Below, piece by piece: positions 60,501 to 64,000 of a stretch of 64,000 bases of DNA. The stretch is taken from contig JALGQZ010000013.1 of assembly GCA_023105745.1 (NCBI GenBank), positions 4,623,501-4,687,500 on the forward strand. Reading direction: 5' to 3'. Within the stretch, counting starts at the first letter, position 1. Each line of letters begins with the position of its first letter. The translations under genes and the position numbers were made by a program. The notes under the pieces were generated by a model. The model had not been told where the DNA came from and ran no database searches. It worked only from the letters and a program-made list of their open reading frames with translations. Source of the DNA: Austropuccinia psidii (Eukaryota; Basidiomycota; Pucciniomycetes; Pucciniales; Sphaerophragmiaceae).

Positions 60501-63441
60501 CTGGTGTAGTGATCTCTACTATCTCATTATGTCCTATTTTTCTTATTACCCCCATTTCTAGGAGTTCATTGATATGTTTCTCAATTTCTTCCCTAGTTTC
60601 CATGCTGGCTGGGTATGGTGGTCTCCTAAGCATAGGTGGATATGGTCTTTCTACATCCAGATATAATGCTATATCATGTCCTTTGATTTTTCCTAGTGGT
60701 TCATCTCCTATTGCAAAAGCTTCTCTATGTTTTCTCAATACTTTCAGTAAGTTGAGTTTCATTTTACTGCTGAGTTGAGTGCCATATTGAGCTTCTCTGA
60801 ATTCTTCCACTAGTTCTTTCAAAGTGTTATCATTTGTCACATGATTTATATCAAAGGGAAATTTTTTGTCTTTGTTTGTACCTATGGTAAGATATCTGTT
60901 TTTACTATTGCAAATATCCATGCCATACATTCTTTGGTACTCTGTACCTAGTAAGAATCCTTGTACATGTGCATTTTCTAGAACTACAAATTCAGGTTCC
61001 AGTCTGATATTTCCTTTTTGGTGTGGGATAATTATCTCTTTGATTATTTTCCCCAGTGAGTGCATTTTTCCTGATGCACTTTTAAAGTTTCTAGCTTTTG
61101 TTGGGATTATCTCTTCTTCCCATTTGGGGAAGTGTTGTTTCAAGTATTCTTTTGCCACTATGGAGCAACTTGCTCCTGTGTCAATGATCATTGGGTGTTT
61201 ACAGTTCTCAATATAAACTGTCAATTTTGTGGGTGTTCCATGAATGAATCCCATCCCTCTATTTGGGGTTACCAGGAATGTTTGTGCATTCTGTGTGTGC
61301 TTACAGAGCTCTTTGTCTGTTTTTATTTGTGGTATTCCTGAATCCAATTCAATGTCTTGTATGTCAAGTGAACTTTCTTCATTGCATTCCACTATGTATT
61401 CTTCTATGGTATCAGGTTCACTTTGTGATTCTGCTCTCATACCATTTCCCATGCTGTCAGAATCATATTTTTCACCTGTTTGTTCTTCTTCTGACTCTTC
61501 ATCAATTGCATATATTTTCTTTTTTGGTTTTGTGCAATTTTTGGCATAGTGGTCTGGTGATCCACAGTTGTGGCACACATATTTCTTTTTTGGGGTTTCT
61601 TTCCCCTTCTCTTTGTTTGTCTCTTTAACTTCAGACCTCTTGTCTTTAAAGTTTGGTTTATAGGATGTGTACCTTCCTATGGAGGTTTTTTTTCTCACAT
61701 CTTGTATGACATTTGCTATGTCATCAATGCTGCTGATGTTGTTGCATCTGCATTTGACTGCATGTTCTAGATCTCCTGGCAATTTTGTTAGGAGTTTATG
61801 GTTTCTCATTTCTATTGTCATATTGGGATCAATAGCTTTTAGCCTCTTTGTTTGTTTGAGGCACCATTCATAAGGGTCTTTTTCTGTGGAGTATCTATCA
61901 CTTTCAAAGGACATGGTCTTTTGCCAGATCCAACTACCATTGCTATACTTTTGTATAATCTGGTTCCTCCACCATGGCCAGCTTTTTCTGCCATTTATTT
62001 CTTTCATTTCAGTATACCATATGTTTGCATGGCCTCTGAATGCTGTGTTAAGTCTTGTTGTGATCCAGTAGTCTGGTATCTTTGGGACATCAACAAAGAG
62101 TCCATCAATATAGTCAATGATCTCCATATGGTCATATTCCCCAATTCCTGAGAACTTTGGCCAGTTTGCTACTTCTGGTAACTGTTTTAGTGCCTGTTTC
62201 TCTGAATAGTTGAGATTTTCCCCATCTTGGTACACTGACTCTGATCTTAACTTTGGAATCTGATATTCAGGTTCCTGGTCATAGTCTTTATCCTCTTCTT
62301 TCAATTTTGTAGAGGTAGTAGGTTGACCTTGTGTTGGAGGGTATTGATTGTCTTCCCTGTCATAAAGGTAATCAATTTCTTTGTCAAAGTTATCCTGTTG
62401 CTTCTGGATACTCCTCAGATCCCTCCTCACAGTTTGTTGTTCTTCTAGAATTGAATTCAACTGTCTGTTAGTTTTTTCAAATTCTGTCCAAATTTTGGCC
62501 AGATTTGTATTTAAGTCTTTTATGACTGTTGCTTGGAAAGCACTTTCTTCTTTCAATGTTTCCACTTCTGTCCTCAATTTTCCTGAGGTTTCATGTTTCC
62601 AATCCATGAATTGGGCCAATTTGGTCCATGTGAATTTGTTTTCAAACTCATGAGTATGGATTGTAGTTTCAGTTATTAATTCTGGGTCTATTGAGTCAGA
62701 ACTATCAAAACTATTTGTAGGTACAACTATTTCTTGCTTTTGTGTACTTCTTGGACTAAGTCCATCAGCTTTTTCATCAATGGGTCTGCTTCTTTCTTCC
62801 TCTGGTTGAAAGAAGTCTTGTTTTTCCCTTGGGCTCCTTTTCTCCTGTTGGAAACTACCTGGAAGGGTTGGGGAGCCTTGGATGAAGTTTCCTTTGGCTT
62901 GTAGGGCCTGGAACTGCTGGATTGTTGTGGGGAAGATGGGACTTCTCCTTCCATTTCTGGGGGTACCTGAATCTGACTGGGCTCTTCCTTGTGCCAAGAT
63001 CTCTCTATGGCTTGTATGGCTGCCTGGTTCTCTTTTATTCTGGTTGCTCTTTCTTCTAAGAGTTTGAAATTCTTGTTGGGATTCCAACCTTGCATTTCTG
63101 TCATAAGTTCCATCCAAGCCATTTGCTTGAGACAGATCTTCTGGGTTGTTATCCCTACTTCTGCCCATGATGCTGCCATAGTGAACATTTTGTTGTCCAT
63201 GCTCCATGTGAAGAGGTCTCTCAGGAGTTTTTGTATTTGGAGGACCTGTTCTGCATCTGTCCAATCTCCTGGTTGGACTTCTGGGTTGAATTTGATCTGG
63301 AACAAGACCTTGGGTAGGAGTTCCCTGATGGTAAGTCCTTTGCTGGTCATTTGCTCCAGTTCTTCTGCCTCTGTGTCTTCTTGGCCAGTGTTCTGGTTGA
63401 TTTCTTGGGAATCCAAGATCTCTAAGAAGTGGAGGTGTCAT
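57579..63441 (-). pseudogene. Element D Gag-Pol, four lesions
   Basis: Homologous to E1 throughout. Landmarks: ATG 63441 (MTPPLLRDLGF), capsid-like [23 protein letters not shown], knuckle CHNCGSPDHYAKNC (about 61570), protease DTGA (about 61180), YIDD (about 60155), RNase H, and integrase with MDWVTG and [10 protein letters not shown], which has Asp at the position where E1 has Glu. Then GLAERMIQ and a chromo-like tail ending at 57579. Lesions: TAA 59932-59934 where E1 has Glu, an extra base in the run at 59917-59923, TAA 59529-59531, and a stop at 57798-57800. The first about 230 codons overlap ORF1. Confidence 0.9.
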
Positions 63442-63814
63442 GTTAACAATGTTAAAAAATGACAGACAATAAAAAATGCTGTATTTTTCAAGGTTTATTT
63501 ACCTTTAGCAGGCCCTTGTACAAATTTATGGTCTATACTCTTTGGCAATTTGCCTTTAGAGCTTACAACTGGGTTGATAACAGTGATTTTCTGTTTCTCA
63601 ATCTGTTTTGGTGATCCAAATGGTTTTGTTGGAGCTTTTCTGGGTTTTTTGGCCCTTGGCACGGCTATTGGTGTCCAATCTTTTGAGTTGATTGTCACTT
63701 CACTGTGTCTTTTCTGCTTGCCCTTGGTTTTTGGCAGCACCTCTCTGTCTTCTGAGGCTGTCACAGATGGATTTCCTTGTGACTGGGTTTCTAGTGGAAT
63801 GTAGTCTTTTTCCA
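62727..63814 (-). CDS. Element D ORF1, spliced, overlaps gag-pol
   Basis: Exon 63814-63503 starts at an acceptor (GAATAG|TGGAAAAAG), as in E1, so its ATG would again be completed by a leader splice whose donor lies outside the window. Intron 63422-63502 (81 bp, GTAAAT..TAG) joins KG to EILDSQE in phase. The second exon ends at 62727. With the missing A the product has 335 residues, 333 in E1. Shared blocks: [14 protein letters not shown][TS]SKGKLPK, KFVQG, WSMDNK, GWNP, QAAIQAIE, KNK[AT]SFNQR, KEVHK. The frame is intact although gag-pol in the same element is broken. Function unknown. Confidence 0.65.
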
Positions 63815-63815
63815 C

Positions 63816-64000
63816 TATTCAGAAAAGATATTCCAGATTGTATATCAGTATTTTATGATAAAACAAAATGATTATATTCAATTCTACTGTTTTTTTTCGA
63901 AATTTTTGAGGTTTTTAATGTTTTTTTATTATTTTTATGTGTTTTTTTTTGAAAAAATAACAGTTTTTGAGTTTTTCACTTATGTTTTATGAGTGAAAAC
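63816..64000 (-). other. Leader region of element D
   Basis: AT-rich sequence corresponding in position to the E1 leader intron. Its T-rich plus strand is A-rich on the coding strand. The splice donor is not in the window. Confidence 0.4.

Larger units (their letters stand above)
56053..64000 (-). mobile_element. Ty3/gypsy element D, related to E1, right part outside window
   Basis: Minus-strand element inserted in remnant C. The 3' LTR is 56053-57554, then a purine tract (GAGGGAGGGTA), gag-pol, ORF1 and leader. By analogy with E1 the 5' LTR should begin about 0.4 kb or more beyond the window. The sequence before the LTR is GATTC (56048-56052), the predicted target repeat. Gag-pol has three in-frame stops and one frameshift, so this copy is older or less constrained than E1. 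Confidence 0.9.

Noticed and set aside
1..64000. tRNA or rRNA genes
   Set aside because: No cloverleaf with A and B boxes and no rRNA-like conserved stretch was noticed by eye; a tRNAscan or Infernal run would be decisive.

Overview
This is a window of fungal nuclear DNA. It is AT-rich and transposon-dense, with 50-80 bp GT..AG introns. The retrotransposon proteins, a Tet-like 2OG-Fe(II) oxygenase and a Tnp2-type transposase fit a rust fungus (Pucciniales). The gag start at 55370 resembles families I recall from Austropuccinia psidii; that species-level guess is from memory and unchecked.

Layout. (1) 0.1-14.3 kb: a decayed CACTA/EnSpm-type locus on the minus strand, with a Tnp2 transposase (about 8294-4978) and a second element-type protein (4467-2839). 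It is flanked by two uncharacterised genes that are paralogues of each other: 90-2168 (minus) and 11354-14305 (plus). Between the transposase and the second paralogue lies a 2.5-kb array of fifteen ~165-bp units, each carrying three different palindromes. One palindrome, TTATGAC-N5-GTCATAA, also occurs upstream of the first paralogue. (2) 15.4-16.6 kb: a Tet-like dioxygenase gene. (3) 16.9-23.7 kb: host-gene fragments, all on the plus strand: a Ser/Asn-rich pseudogene, then NRDE2, ELP1 and inositol hexakisphosphate kinase pieces that keep introns; ELP1 and the kinase are joined at a sharp breakpoint near 22954. (4) 23.7-26.7 kb: AT-rich DNA with no recognisable gene.

(5) 26.7-64 kb: nested Ty3/gypsy elements. 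E1 (26669-36349) is complete: 1435-bp LTRs, a GTATG target duplication and one open 1946-codon gag-pol frame. It is followed by remnant A (36352-38971), decayed element B (38972-49743), a protease-bearing retroelement remnant F (49744-about 54540), remnant C (about 55150-56052), and minus-strand element D (56053 to the window end), which is inserted in C.

The most unusual feature is the 5' coding layout of E1, D, B and C. An upstream ORF (ORF1) and the N-terminus of gag-pol overlap by about 700 nt in the same relative register. In E1 and D both frames are open throughout. In all four elements the gag-pol ATG lies inside a short predicted intron, 14 or 20 nt before its 3' splice site, and removing that intron joins the upstream exon to ORF1. 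In E1 the ORF1 start codon itself seems to be assembled by splicing (A + TG). Splicing therefore looks like a switch between two overlapping frames.
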